Counted from the stretch's first letter, positions 18,274 through 27,344 are shown. The stretch is DNA of 64,000 bases from Clostridia bacterium (GCA_900767835.1 CAAGAO010000030.1:1-64000), one strand, 5' to 3'. The notes: a model not told the origin generated them from the sequence alone. Numbers and translations are program-made.

Positions 18274-18409
18274 TTTCATAATTATAGAATATCACAAAAA
18301 TTTAAAAGTAACAAATAAATTGACAAAATTTTAAATATATTATATAGTTATTATGTTTTAAATTATTAAAAAATGTTTTTTATTTAATATATTTTATATG
18401 AGGTGCTTT

Positions 18410-18790
18410 ATGGCTAAGAATCAATTTGGTGACAATGCAGAAATTTTATGGACTGATAAAAAAAGAATTTTAGGTATGCCAATTTCTTTTACTAGATATA
18501 GTTTAGTTACTTGTCCGCTTGAATGGACTAAAGTTTTTGTTAAGTCTGGTTTTTTATCAACAACTATTGAAGAAGTTAATTTATATAGAGTATATGATAT
18601 AAAAATTTCACAAAGTTTATGTCAAAAAATGTTCGGAGTTGGAACTATATCTTTATATTCAAATGATGTCACAAGCCCTCTAACTGAACTCGTTAATATT
18701 AAAAACCCTTACAATGTTAGAAATATGCTTGCTGAAAAAATTGAAAGAGCAAGAGATGAAAAAGGCGTTAGAATTGGTGAAGTTTATTAA
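18410..18790 (+). CDS. PH-domain (bPH2-like) protein
   Basis: A 126-residue soluble protein that looks like a single bacterial pleckstrin-homology domain of the YdbT/DUF304 type. The pattern TRYSLVTCPLEWTKVFVKSGFLSTTIEEVNLYRVYDIKIS followed by GVGTISLYSND is the usual strand order, with the I-E-E-V-x-L-x-R-V/I-x-D-I signature. The ATG at 18410 is preferred because GAGGTG lies just upstream; the earlier ATG at 18398 has none. No membrane helices, unlike many relatives. Single gene, followed by a stem-loop terminator shared with degV. Confidence 0.75.
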   Translation: MAKNQFGDNAEILWTDKKRILGMPISFTRYSLVTCPLEWTKVFVKSGFLSTTIEEVNLYRVYDIKISQSLCQKMFGVGTISLYSNDVTSPLTELVNIKNPYNVRNMLAEKIERARDEKGVRIGEVY

Positions 18791-18963
18791 TTAACAAATT
18801 ACACAATTTTTAATTATTTTCCTATTAATTTATTTATTATGTGTAAAAAATAAAATTTAAAATTTATCATATTTTAAATTTTGTGTAAATATTCTTTGAC
18901 TCTAGATAAAATTAAATATAAACAATAGTCTCACAAGTTTATATCTATAATATTTATGGCACT

Positions 18964-19009
18964 AAAAAAGTCGTACAAGGGAGGTTTATTTGTACGACTT
19001 TTTTTTGCA
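18964..19009. terminator. Bidirectional terminator between the PH gene and degV
   Basis: AAAAAGTCGTACAA pairs with TTGTACGACTTTTT around a GGGAGGTTTA loop, with T-runs on both strands. TTGACT-N17-TAAACA at about 18896-18924 upstream could fire a short (about 75-nt) RNA ending here, but that is speculative. Confidence 0.8.
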
Positions 19010-19079
19010 AACACAATTAAAATGTTTTGCTTTCAATTTTAGGTATTTATCAAATTGCTATCCCCAAACAATTTGTTTG

Positions 19080-19916
19080 TTATTTTTTTAAGAAAAGTAT
19101 GCCTAGAGTATTTGGCCCACAATGGCTTGCAATTGTTCCACCTGCACGAGTATGGTATATTTCTTTAAATCCGGCATTCTTCAAGGCTTCATCTGCATAG
19201 TTTACCGCTTCAGCACTCGCTGTTGTATATGTGACAAAAGCAAGAGAGTTATCATAAGAAGAGAACTCTTTTAATGTGTCGGCACAATAATTTTTTACAA
19301 CAATATTAAAATCTCCACGATATTTTTTACCTGAAATCATTTTGCCATTACGAACGACAATTTGTGGACGGATTTTTAAAAGATTAGCACCGAGCAAAGC
19401 AAGAGATGAGCATCTACCACCTTTTTTTAAGTAATCTAATTTATTAATTACAAAACTTGCTTGAACCAATTCAGTATCCTTTGTTGTTTGCTCAACGATT
19501 TCTTCAACCGATTTCCCATCATTTGCCATTTTTGACGCTTTTATAGCAAGAAGAGCAATGCCGGTGCTTAAACTACGACTATCAACAATGTATACATTTT
19601 TAAATTTTTTACTTGCTTTAACCGCATTTGCATAAGCACAACTCATATCACTAGACAAAGCGTAATGAATAACAGCATCTGCATCTTTTAAAATATTTGC
19701 AAAATACTCTTCGTATTGAAATTCATTTATCGCACTGGTTTTTGGTAAAACTTTATGTTCGTCCACATAATCAAAAATTGTTTCAGTTGGAACTTCCCCG
19801 TCCAAAACTGTTTCTTCCCCTAACAAAATTGTAAAAGGAACTGTTGTAATATTGTATTTACCTAAAATTTCTTTTGGTAAATCTATTGTACTTTCCGCTG
19901 ATATTGCTATTTTCAT
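19080..19916 (-). CDS. DegV family fatty-acid-binding protein
   Basis: A 278-residue two-domain protein of the DegV/FakB family. Family members bind a single fatty acid; FakB proteins present it to the kinase FakA for phosphorylation. Visible marks are the N-terminal AISAESTIDLPKEI, the LPKTSAIN loop, SSDMSCAYANA, VDSRSLSTG and the closing HCGPNTLG. No fakA-like kinase gene lies nearby. AAAGGAG precedes the ATG. Ligand is not predictable from the sequence. Confidence 0.92.
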   Translation of the reverse strand: MKIAISAESTIDLPKEILGKYNITTVPFTILLGEETVLDGEVPTETIFDYVDEHKVLPKTSAINEFQYEEYFANILKDADAVIHYALSSDMSCAYANAVKASKKFKNVYIVDSRSLSTGIALLAIKASKMANDGKSVEEIVEQTTKDTELVQASFVINKLDYLKKGGRCSSLALLGANLLKIRPQIVVRNGKMISGKKYRGDFNIVVKNYCADTLKEFSSYDNSLAFVTYTTASAEAVNYADEALKNAGFKEIYHTRAGGTIASHCGPNTLGILFLKK

Positions 19917-20115
19917 TTTAAATCTCCTTTTTGTAAATTAATTTTCTTAACAGTTGCTTTTGTTTTAACACTACTATATAATTTGCATATATTTGTAATG
20001 TTTAAGAGTAATGTCAATTTTTTAAAATTTTCTTAAGTTTTTTACACTAGTAGTTTATTTATATTATCTTAATAATGACTACCTACTATGCAAAATTATT
20101 GTAGAATGTTAAAAA

Positions 20116-20155
20116 ACTGCAAGTAGAGTCTACAAAAAACGACTCTACTTGCAGT
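20116..20155. other. Perfect 15-bp stem-loop upstream of the XRE gene
   Basis: ACTGCAAGTAGAGTC (20116-20130) and GACTCTACTTGCAGT (20141-20155) pair perfectly around a 10-base loop. On the minus strand a six-T run follows, so it may end leftward transcripts; on the plus strand there is no T-run. It sits just upstream of the promoter of the XRE gene and could also be an operator-like site. Confidence 0.6.
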
Positions 20156-20175
20156 AGAATGATGCAAAAAATAAC

Positions 20176-20204
20176 TTTACAAATGCAATTTTTTTATGTA
20201 TTAT
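20176..20204 (+). promoter_or_regulatory. Promoter giving a leaderless XRE-gene mRNA
   Basis: TTTACA (20176-20181), 17-base spacer, TATTAT (20199-20204), then seven bases to the ATG at 20212. No Shine-Dalgarno is present. Confidence 0.65.
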
Positions 20205-20211
20205 TGATATT

Positions 20212-20856
20212 ATGGAAGAAAAAATAACAGAAATTACAAAAGATAATGTTCAAGAAGACTTAAAAGTGGTAATAGGGAAAAATATCGCCGAATATAGAAA
20301 AATTGCAGGATTATCACAAATTGAGTTTGCTGAAAAACTTAATTATTCGGACAAAGCAATATCAAAATGGGAACGTGGCGAATCTTTGCCAGATGTTACC
20401 ATTTTAAAGCAAATTGCTGATTTTTTTGGCGTCACATTAAATGACCTTGCTGGTTATAATCAAAAAAAGAGCAATTTTATACCATCGCTTAAAAAACTTT
20501 TACAAAACAAAATTCTAGTTATGCTTTTGTCGGTTGGTCTTGTTTGGCTTATTGCAACAATAGTATTTGTTGCTTTAAAACTTGCAAATGTATTTTCTAA
20601 CAAAGTTTGGCTTGCTTTTATTTATGCAATGCCGGTTAGTTTTATCGTTTGTATTGTATTTTCTGCAGTATTCTTTAAACATCAAAAATGTATGCAAATT
20701 CTTTTAGGGGTTTTTGAATCTTTACTTGTTTGGACATTAGCCCTTTCGGTTTGCTTATCTATAAACTTCACAGAAATATGGTTAATTTTAATAATTGCCA
20801 TACCTATGCAAGTTTTAATTATTCTTTGGAACATATTTAAAAAACGCAAAGTTTAA
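20212..20856 (+). CDS. XRE-type regulator with membrane domain
   Basis: A 214-residue protein with an N-terminal helix-turn-helix (about residues 24-80: IAEYRKIAGLSQIEFAEKLNYSDKAISKWERGESLPDVTILKQIADFFGVTLNDL) and four hydrophobic helices (about 95-120, 125-150, 158-178, 183-205). Such membrane-bound XRE proteins are common in Firmicutes and probably sense an envelope or small-molecule signal. There is no Shine-Dalgarno; the -10 box lies seven bases before the start. A hairpin terminator follows about 140 bp downstream. Target genes are not evident. Confidence 0.85.
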   Translation: MEEKITEITKDNVQEDLKVVIGKNIAEYRKIAGLSQIEFAEKLNYSDKAISKWERGESLPDVTILKQIADFFGVTLNDLAGYNQKKSNFIPSLKKLLQNKILVMLLSVGLVWLIATIVFVALKLANVFSNKVWLAFIYAMPVSFIVCIVFSAVFFKHQKCMQILLGVFESLLVWTLALSVCLSINFTEIWLILIIAIPMQVLIILWNIFKKRKV

Positions 20857-20989
20857 TTTTGTACATACGCCTTGTTTTTCTTAGGGCATATTTGAACAAA
20901 CCCTTTAATAATACATTTTATATATATCATTATTTGTAAAACATAAAAGAAAAAACTTTTTTACTTATGTTATTCCAAGTAATGCCTAA

Positions 20990-21045
20990 AAAAAGACAAA
21001 TTGTCTTTGGAGTTTTTCCATTATGGCAATTTGTCTTTTAATATT
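20990..21045. terminator. Hairpin terminator after the XRE gene
   Basis: AAAAGACAAATTG (ending about 21004) pairs with CAATTTGTCTTTT (about 21026-21039) across a 20-base loop; A- and T-runs flank it on both strands. Confidence 0.7.
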
Positions 21046-21116
21046 ATTAAAAATTTGTTTTTATATAACTTTTAACACATTGTAATATGGCATAATAATT
21101 TTTAAGGATAAAGAGA

Positions 21117-21315
21117 TTATCTTTCTAAGTCAACATTCTTATTTATGTTTTTAATGCTATTAGCGCATTCTTTGTCAGTTTCATAACAGGTTGCAGAGTT
21201 TATTTTCTTACATTTTTCAGCATATTTGTTTAAATTTTCTATCCATTTTTTATCTTCTTCATTCATTTCGTTATTTAAGAATCTATTCATTCTCTCTTGT
21301 TCTTTTTTTTGTCAT
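21117..21315 (-). pseudogene. Small charged protein interrupted at an A8 tract
   Basis: An ATG at 21313-21315 has a good AAGGAG site but runs into a stop after ten codons. The other frame, open from an ATG at 21290 to the stop at 21117, encodes 57 residues (MNRFLNNEMNEEDKKWIENL at its start) with three cysteines. Removing one A from the run of eight As at 21303-21310 joins the two into one 64-residue protein starting MTKKEQERMNRFL. It is therefore either a sequencing or true frameshift, or a slippage-controlled gene. No family recognised. Confidence 0.5.
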
Positions 21316-21419
21316 ATAACAATCTCCTTACTTATTTTTACAATGACACTTAATTCTTTTTTGTCAATAAGGCAAATAATGAATTAAATTTTTAAAACGA
21401 GAATATTAATTAAAATAAA

Positions 21420-21803
21420 CTAATGGTCGTAGTCGTAAGGAATTTTATTTTTTCTTTCGCCCTTTAAATTTATTATGTATCCATTTTCAACTTTGCACCA
21501 TTGATTTTTATGGTTATATGGCAAATCTTGTTCTATTAAAGAATTACTACATTTATTATCTTTTACAAGTTCCAAATTCCTTATTTTAATTCCTTCACAT
21601 ACATCTTCATTTAATTTAAATATATTATCTTTATTTTTCATAAACATTGAATCATATACTCTTTGGTCTTGAAAACAAACATAAAAACTATCCCACCTAA
21701 TGTCGGGATCAATTATTGTCCCTATATCCCCCTTATTTATTCCTAGTTCTTTATAGTTGTCATTTACAACCCTTACATCATCTAAATACTTCATTTTTGC
21801 CAC
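21420..21803 (-). CDS. Possible immunity protein, DUF4926-like N-terminus
   Basis: A 127-residue soluble protein. The N-terminal half (KYLDDVRVVNDNYKELGINK then GDIGTIID) resembles the SH3-like DUF4926 fold, in which a K-G-D-x-G-T-I-x-D turn is conserved. The C-terminal half is not recognised. Its ATG overlaps the last codons of the upstream frame, and it has AGGAGGG as ribosome site. DUF4926-type proteins often sit beside DUF6883-type toxin domains, and the upstream decayed gene ends in such a domain, so an immunity role is plausible. This pairing is from memory of the families, not from a search. Confidence 0.5.
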   Translation of the reverse strand: MAKMKYLDDVRVVNDNYKELGINKGDIGTIIDPDIRWDSFYVCFQDQRVYDSMFMKNKDNIFKLNEDVCEGIKIRNLELVKDNKCSNSLIEQDLPYNHKNQWCKVENGYIINLKGERKNKIPYDYDH

Positions 21804-22410
21804 CCTCCTATTGGTGTATTCATCTTAATTTTCCCATTAGAAAAAACCATATAGCAAGTTTTTAATTTATATACTCTATCTTTTTTATCATTAACACCTG
21901 GGATATCTATAAAAATATTGATTTTTACACCATAATTTGTATGATTAACTATTTCATATTTCCCACATATGTAAAACTCTTTAGTTTTTTGCAATAAAGT
22001 TGAGACAAAATAAACAAACAATGATTCATTATATCCCATAGCACAAACCCAATCAAATTTATTTCTAAATAAATAATCGATTTCCCCTTTTGGAATAATT
22101 AAATTTATATCATCAATTCCTATAGGTGGAAGTGAAATTTCTTGGCAATGACACCTAAAATGATATAAACCTGGGATTCACCTTTTAACAAACCATCAAC
22201 AACATTTATTTTTGCCGTAATAAATCTTTCTGGTTTTTTGCCTGCTTCGTTTTTAAACCAACACCTATTCACTGCAACGCATTTTACGCAATGATTCCCA
22301 GTTGTACCTTCAATAACTCCAGCTTCATATTTGTATGATTCTATCGTTAAGTAATTCTTCTCGTCAATTATTTGAATCCAATTACCTAAAATATTATCAA
22401 ATATACCCAT
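21791..22410 (-). pseudogene. Frameshifted gene with toxin-like C-terminal domain
   Basis: Two overlapping frames make one protein. The first starts at the ATG at 22410 (with AAAGGAGG upstream) and stays open to 22120; it contains a Cys/His stretch (HCVKCVAVNRCWFK). The second is open from 22177 to 21791 and carries a domain reading DDINLIIPKGEIDYLF ... RVYKLKTCYMVFSNGKIKM, similar to DUF6883-type domains at the ends of polymorphic toxins and phage head proteins. A one-base deletion between 22121 and 22177 would explain the break. It is likely a decayed fragment of a larger toxin or phage-derived protein, followed by its possible immunity gene. Confidence 0.5.
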
Positions 22411-22736
22411 ATATTATAACATATCCTCCTTTATTAAATCAAAAATATTTGTTTATATTTAAATTAATTCCAAAAGTAAATATAAAAAATTTTGGACAGT
22501 GTTTCGTCAACTTTTGGTATCAACACTATTAAAAATACTTATTTAATTTTAAAAAGCAATATATGTGTGACCTTTTTCTATTGAAAACAATATCTTTCAT
22601 ATAATAAATTTAATATTTTTAGTATTTTTTTACGAAACATCTTTAAACAATCAAACTCTTATTGCGGTATAAAATAACAGCATTCTACTCTAGATTTCAC
22701 ATAGTTTACAAAATTTGATTTTGAGAGTTAAAAATA
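22411..22736. other. Intergenic stretch without recognised gene
   Basis: AT-rich DNA between the toxin-like remnant and the rplU promoter. It has a weak inverted word pair but no ORF with a ribosome site, and no RNA gene was recognised. Confidence 0.5.
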
Positions 22737-22765
22737 TTGACATATTTGTTTTGTTGTGGTATATT
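22737..22765 (+). promoter_or_regulatory. Promoter of the rplU-prp-rpmA operon
   Basis: TTGACA (22737-22742), 17-base spacer and TATATT (22760-22765), followed by the L21 leader. Confidence 0.8.
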
Positions 22766-22769
22766 AAAC

Positions 22770-22850
22770 TCCGTATGCCACATATGTAGGGCTTTTTTAA
22801 GTGTTTTTTTATAAACCGCCTTCACGTAGTGAGATTTTATTTAGGAGGAC
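22770..22850 (+). ncRNA. Ribosomal protein L21 leader
   Basis: The untranslated leader contains CCGTATGCCACATATGTAGGGC, then ACCGCC...CACGTAGTGAG and ends at the AGGAGG of rplU. The order of these words agrees with the L21 leader family of Firmicutes, a structure thought to let L21 repress its own operon. Assigned by recognition of the pattern and its position in front of rplU. Confidence 0.75.
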
Positions 22851-22854
22851 GAAT

Positions 22855-23160
22855 ATGTTTGCTATAATTCAAACAGGCGGAAAACAATACAAAGTTTGTG
22901 TTGGTGATTCAGTTAAAGTTGAAAAATTAGAAAGCGAAGTTGGTTCAAAAGTTAATTTTGAAGTTTTACTTACTTCAGACAATGGCAAAATTGTTGCTGG
23001 TAACCCAGTTTTACAAAACGTTACTTGTGTTGCAGAAGTTGTTGCACAAGGCAAGGGTGACAAAGTTGTTGTTTACAAATACAAAGCTAAAAAGAACTAC
23101 CGTCGTAAACAAGGTCATAGACAACCTTACACAGAAGTAAAAATTTTAGAAATCAAGTAG
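22855..23160 (+). CDS. rplU: 50S ribosomal protein L21
   Basis: A 101-residue large-subunit protein that binds 23S rRNA. It starts MFAIIQTGGKQYKV and ends with KRRKQGHRQPYTEVKILEI-like residues, both typical. The ATG at 22855, eight bases after AGGAGG, is the true start; the longer open frame from 22801 would run through the leader RNA. First gene of the rplU-prp-rpmA operon. Confidence 0.98.
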   Translation: MFAIIQTGGKQYKVCVGDSVKVEKLESEVGSKVNFEVLLTSDNGKIVAGNPVLQNVTCVAEVVAQGKGDKVVVYKYKAKKNYRRKQGHRQPYTEVKILEIK

Positions 23161-23169
23161 TATAAAACT

Positions 23170-23520
23170 ATGACAAATGTACAAATTTTTAAACAAGAGA
23201 GCAACATTTTAGGTTTTATCGTTTCTGGGCATTCTGGATATAGCAATGCAGGTCACGATATTGTTTGCTCGGCAATATCAACTCTATCGCAAAGCACTTG
23301 TGTAGGGCTTGAAAATGTTTTAAACCTAAACCCAACCATTGTGATTGACGAAAAAAAAGCATATCTTTCTTGCTTTTTAAATAAAGACATATCTAAAGAG
23401 CAAAACGAAAAAGCACAAATTTTGTTAAATACATTTTATGAAAGTGTTAAACTTTTGTTGGTTGGCGATAAAAAATTAAAAAAATACATTAGTTTGGAGG
23501 TCAAAAATGAAATTTATTAA
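23170..23520 (+). CDS. prp: Ribosomal-processing cysteine protease Prp
   Basis: A 116-residue protease that removes the N-terminal extension of ribosomal protein L27 in Firmicutes. The catalytic histidine lies in [10 protein letters not shown] (about H22) and the cysteine in DIVCSAIS (about C34), the family signature. It lies between rplU and rpmA, as in other Firmicutes, and its end overlaps the rpmA start by 14 bp. Confidence 0.95.
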   Translation: MTNVQIFKQESNILGFIVSGHSGYSNAGHDIVCSAISTLSQSTCVGLENVLNLNPTIVIDEKKAYLSCFLNKDISKEQNEKAQILLNTFYESVKLLLVGDKKLKKYISLEVKNEIY

Positions 23521-23782
23521 TATTCAACTTTTTGCCCATAAGAAAGGTGGCGGTAGTACTAAAAACGGTCGTGATAGTAACTCTAAACGTCTAGGTGTTA
23601 AAGCAGCAGACGGTCAAACAGTTCTTGCTGGTTCAATAATTGTTAGACAAAGAGGCACTAAAGTATACGCTGGTGAAAACTGCGGGCTTGGTAAAGATTA
23701 TACAATCTTTGCTAAAAAAGATGGCAAAGTTAAATTCTATAACAGTGGCGATAAAAAAATTGTAACAATTATCGCTGAATAA
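23507..23782 (+). CDS. rpmA: 50S ribosomal protein L27 with cleavable N-terminus
   Basis: A 91-residue ribosomal protein near the peptidyl-transferase centre. It begins [10 protein letters not shown] followed by [14 protein letters not shown]; the first part is the extension cut by Prp after the F-A step before the histidine, exposing the functional N-terminus. GGAGG precedes the start inside the end of prp. A clear terminator follows. Confidence 0.98.
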   Translation: MKFINIQLFAHKKGGGSTKNGRDSNSKRLGVKAADGQTVLAGSIIVRQRGTKVYAGENCGLGKDYTIFAKKDGKVKFYNSGDKKIVTIIAE

Positions 23783-23798
23783 TTAAATTATTAATTTA

Positions 23799-23834
23799 AA
23801 AGCAGTAAGGTTAGTTTCCTTACTGCTTTTTTGT
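23799..23834 (+). terminator. Terminator of the rplU operon
   Basis: AAAGCAGTAAGG pairs with CCTTACTGCTTT, followed by a T-run. The following 23835-24200 stretch is AT-rich with no gene that I can support. Confidence 0.9.
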
Positions 23835-24202
23835 GTTTAATGAAATAAAGTTTATAAGTTTAATAAATCTACCCTTATATTTCATATCTTTAACTTTATC
23901 TATTCAAAAGACATAACCATATAGATTGGTAAATATATTATATTCGTTATCACTTAAAGATTATTGTTTGAAAAAGAATAACCTTAGAACATCAAAATCT
24001 TTTATTAATAAATTATCTGATGCATTAAGTTTTTTTATAGTTTGTCTGTTTTTATAACCTTTTTGAGCCACATTTTGTCCGTTTTTACAACATTGGAATA
24101 AGACAAAAAATTAAAATCTTATTGAAAATAAGTTAGTTTTTTGACAACAAAAAATATTTTAGTTTTGTACAAACATCACAAATTAAACTAATTTTAACAA
24201 AA

Positions 24203-24252
24203 AAAATAGGCAAATTGAATATATTTTTAGTAAATTCGCCTATTTTTTGATT
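24203..24252 (-). terminator. Terminator of asnS
   Basis: On the minus strand AAAAAATAGGC and GCCTATTTTTT pair with an AATT extension, ending in a T-run just after the asnS stop. Confidence 0.8.
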
Positions 24253-24257
24253 TAATT

Positions 24258-25649
24258 TTAATATTCACAATTGTTTGGTGTGCGTGGGAATGGTATTGCA
24301 TCACGAATATTGTCTACACCTGTTAGATACATAACCAATCTTTCAAACCCCATACCAAATCCAGAGTGTATGCAAGAGCCATATTTACGCAAGTTTAAGA
24401 ACCAATCTATAGCATTTGTGTCCACATTCATTGCTTTACATCTTTCTATAATTTTATCGTAATCTTCCTCACGTTGACTTCCGCCCATTAATTCGCCAGC
24501 AAGAGGGACTTCAAGGTCAACCGCAGCCACAGTTTCGCCATCTTCATTCAACTTCATATAGTATGCTTTAATATCTTTTGGCCAGTTTTTAATAAACACT
24601 GGACCGCCAAAATATTCGGTTATATATTTTTCGTGTTCTTTTGCAATATCCTCACCATATTCTGGTTTAAATTCAAAGTCCACTTTTGCTTGCTTTAAGA
24701 TTGTTATAACATCTTTATGGTCAATACGAGTAAATTTACTATTAACAACTTTCGTTAGTTTTTCAATAAGTCCTTTTTGAACAAAGTTATTTAAAAATTC
24801 CATTTCTTGTGGACAATGTTCTAAAACATAATTTATAACATATTTAAGCATTTCTTCTTCTATATCCATTAAACCATCTAAATCACAAAAAGCAATTTCT
24901 GGTTCAATCATCCAAAACTCATTAGCATGGGTTTTAGTGTTGGAATTTTCAGTTCTAAATGTTGGTCCAAAAGTATATATTTTACCAAAAGCAAGAGCAA
25001 AGGCTTCGCCATGTAGTTGCCCTGAGCCAGTTATGAATGCTTGTTTACCAAAGAGGTCCTTACTTAAATCGACCTTACCATCTTTTGTATATGGCAAATT
25101 ATTGAAGTTTAAGGTTGTAATTTTAAACATCTGGTCGGAGCCTTCACAGTCGGTTGTTGTAATTAAAGGAGTATTAACATATAAATAGCCGTTTTCTTGA
25201 AAATAGTTATGTATTGCTATCGCCGCAGTACTTCTAACTCTAAAAACAGCATTAAAAAGGTTTGTTCTTGGGCGAAGGTATGCAATATCTCTTAAATATT
25301 CAACACTTGCCCTCTTTTTTTGAATTGGATATGTTTCGTCTGTTGCTTGAAAAACTGTAACCTCTTTTGCTTTAATTTCAAATGGTTGTTTGTTTCCTGG
25401 GGTTAAAACCAAAGTCCCTAAAACATAAACGGTGCTACCAACATTTAATTTTACCACTTCGTTATAATTTTTTAAATTGTTTGCTTCTAGTACAACTTGA
25501 GCATTTTTATGACAAGTTCCATCATTTACCTCTAAAAAACCAAACGCTTTACTATCACGAGTAGTTCTTACCCAACCTTTAATTAAAACATCTTGACCAT
25601 CTTTTAAATCTTTACTAAAATATAATTCTTTAATATCTGTCTTTTTCAT
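24258..25649 (-). CDS. asnS: Asparaginyl-tRNA synthetase
   Basis: A 463-residue class IIb enzyme that charges tRNA-Asn with asparagine. An OB-fold anticodon-binding domain occupies about residues 20-110 (IKGWVRTTRDSKAFGFLEVNDG), followed by the catalytic core with motif 2 (FGPTFRTENSNTKTHANEFWMIEPE) and motif 3 (HSGFGMGFERLVMYLTG). The sequence SDQMF and the FRTENS stretch separate it from AspRS. It has a GCGGAG ribosome site. No T-box element is visible upstream. Confidence 0.97.
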   Translation of the reverse strand: MKKTDIKELYFSKDLKDGQDVLIKGWVRTTRDSKAFGFLEVNDGTCHKNAQVVLEANNLKNYNEVVKLNVGSTVYVLGTLVLTPGNKQPFEIKAKEVTVFQATDETYPIQKKRASVEYLRDIAYLRPRTNLFNAVFRVRSTAAIAIHNYFQENGYLYVNTPLITTTDCEGSDQMFKITTLNFNNLPYTKDGKVDLSKDLFGKQAFITGSGQLHGEAFALAFGKIYTFGPTFRTENSNTKTHANEFWMIEPEIAFCDLDGLMDIEEEMLKYVINYVLEHCPQEMEFLNNFVQKGLIEKLTKVVNSKFTRIDHKDVITILKQAKVDFEFKPEYGEDIAKEHEKYITEYFGGPVFIKNWPKDIKAYYMKLNEDGETVAAVDLEVPLAGELMGGSQREEDYDKIIERCKAMNVDTNAIDWFLNLRKYGSCIHSGFGMGFERLVMYLTGVDNIRDAIPFPRTPNNCEY

Positions 25650-25752
25650 TTAATATCTCCGCATTTTTATAATATTTGTATTTTAGCACATATTTTAAAA
25701 AAAATAAAATGATATTAAAAATTGGTTAAAAATATTTAATATATAATGCTTA

Positions 25753-25786
25753 AAAAAGTGGGAAAATTTAAAATTTTTCCATTATT
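25753..25786 (-). terminator. Terminator after minE
   Basis: On the minus strand TGGAAAAATTT and AAATTTTCCCA form a stem followed by CTTTTTT. It lies about 100 bp after the minE stop and before the asnS promoter region. Confidence 0.7.
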
Positions 25787-25891
25787 TTTGAAATTAGACA
25801 ATACTCAACTAATAAAAACATAATTTTCATTTATTGATAAATATATTATTTCTTAATATATTAGTATAAAATTTTTGACTATATTTTTACA

Positions 25892-26119
25892 TTATACAAC
25901 ATTACCATAACTCTTAAATCTAGACATTTTTGCCACAAGCATTATATTATAGCCATCTTGTAAATCTTGAATTTCAAGAGCAATATCTCCAGCGAGTTCA
26001 CCATATTCTCGCAATATATCCCTAATATCCGATTTTAAAGCCGGTAAAAGTTTTAACGGACTTAAATATTTATCTTGTTTTAGTACTGTTGACAATCTTT
26101 CTTTTTGTGACTGTTTCAT
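25892..26119 (-). CDS. minE: Cell division topological factor MinE
   Basis: A 75-residue protein that stimulates MinD ATPase and drives Min oscillation. The visible pattern is RLSTVLKQDK...LKLLPALKSDIRDILREYGEL, matching the anti-MinCD helix and topological-specificity domain. It lies downstream of minD on the same strand, with a 158-bp gap and AAAGGA before its ATG. The length is slightly below usual (about 85). No minC is found in this window. Confidence 0.85.
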   Translation of the reverse strand: MKQSQKERLSTVLKQDKYLSPLKLLPALKSDIRDILREYGELAGDIALEIQDLQDGYNIMLVAKMSRFKSYGNVV

Positions 26120-26277
26120 AAATATTTCCTTTTACTTAAAAATTATTCTCAATACAAAAATTACATAAGTATATCTTCAAAATTGCACTAAAATGCTTAA
26201 AAATACACAAATTTTAAAGTTTTTTTAAATTTTAGATATAAATTTATAATTTATGTAAAAAACAAGCGGGGCCCTTT

Positions 26278-27066
26278 TTAAACTTTTTTCTTTATATTTC
26301 TTCTAATAAACCCCCAAAATCCACGATATTTTTTTGCCACATCATATATTTTTTTTGTACCATTATGGATATTTTCCGCAAGTAAGGTTATTGCCCTATC
26401 TAGTTCGTAACTATTATTTTCACCACACTCATCGCCTTTTGTTATTGTATCATCTTCAGGTACAACACCTAAAAGTTTAGTCTTTAAAAAACGAACAATT
26501 TCCTCAACACTTAAAGTTTCCATTGTTGCCTCAAAATCTCCACGAACACGATTTACAATTAAATATTTACCTAACAGATTATAACCAGACAATATTGACA
26601 AAACCTTGTCAGCATCTCGCACACTTGAGATATGCGGAGTAACAACAACCACAGCCTCGGATGCACAATAGACCGCTCTTTTAAACCCCTCATCTACACC
26701 AGCTGGGCAGTCAAATAAAATATAATCAAAAGTTTCAGCAAGTTTACTAGCAACCCCCTGAATTTGCTCTTTGGTTATGTACACATCTTCACTTGAATGT
26801 GTTGATGCCAAAATATATAAACTTGGATATTTTTTATCTTGCACCAATGCTTGTTTTAATCTACAATTCCCCAATATAACATCTAAAATATCAAAATCAA
26901 TATTTTGTTCTAACCCCATTACGACATCTAAATTATTCAGTCCAATATCCATATCTAAAATTGCCACTCTAAATCCAAGACTAGCAAGCTTCATTCCAAG
27001 CCTTGCACAAATTGTTGTTTTGCCAACACCACCTTTTCCGCTCGTTATCACAATTTTTCTCGCCAT
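26278..27066 (-). CDS. minD: Septum-site determining ATPase MinD
   Basis: A 262-residue ATPase that binds the membrane as an ATP dimer and recruits the division inhibitor. The deviant Walker A GKGGVGKTT is at residues 10-18, with LDMDIGLNNLD and FDCPAGVDEGF following. The C-terminus ends in an amphipathic, membrane-targeting helix (FWGFIRRNIKKK). It is followed by minE. The upstream neighbour on the same strand is an MreB-like actin gene, a common association in Firmicutes. Confidence 0.95.
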   Translation of the reverse strand: MARKIVITSGKGGVGKTTICARLGMKLASLGFRVAILDMDIGLNNLDVVMGLEQNIDFDILDVILGNCRLKQALVQDKKYPSLYILASTHSSEDVYITKEQIQGVASKLAETFDYILFDCPAGVDEGFKRAVYCASEAVVVVTPHISSVRDADKVLSILSGYNLLGKYLIVNRVRGDFEATMETLSVEEIVRFLKTKLLGVVPEDDTITKGDECGENNSYELDRAITLLAENIHNGTKKIYDVAKKYRGFWGFIRRNIKKKV

Positions 27067-27198
27067 ATATTTTACCCTTTTAATTTCATTTTAAAAATTA
27101 AAATATTTTTTAATAAGAATAATAATTTCATTTACAATTTCAACTTTTACAGAAAAACTAAAATATTAATAATATTTTCAAAAAAAATAATATCAAAA

Positions 27199-27231
27199 AA
27201 ATGCCTTTGTTTTAAAGGCTTTTTTTATGTA
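27199..27231. terminator. Terminator after the mreB-like gene
   Basis: GCCTTT and AAAGGC form a stem with A- and T-runs on both sides, between the mreB-like gene and minD. The orientation needed is minus; the symmetric flanks allow both. Confidence 0.7.
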
Positions 27232-27344
27232 AATTTATATATTTTTCACTAATTTTAGCGAATAATTATAGTATTTTTTTAAATGAATATTTTTAATTGT
27301 ATCATTTATACATTTAACAAAATTAAAATATTTTATAAAATTAT

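Noticed and set aside
18896..19009. Short RNA ending at the terminator between the PH gene and degV
   Set aside because: A -35/-10 pair exists but the -10 is poor; terminator function alone explains the hairpin.
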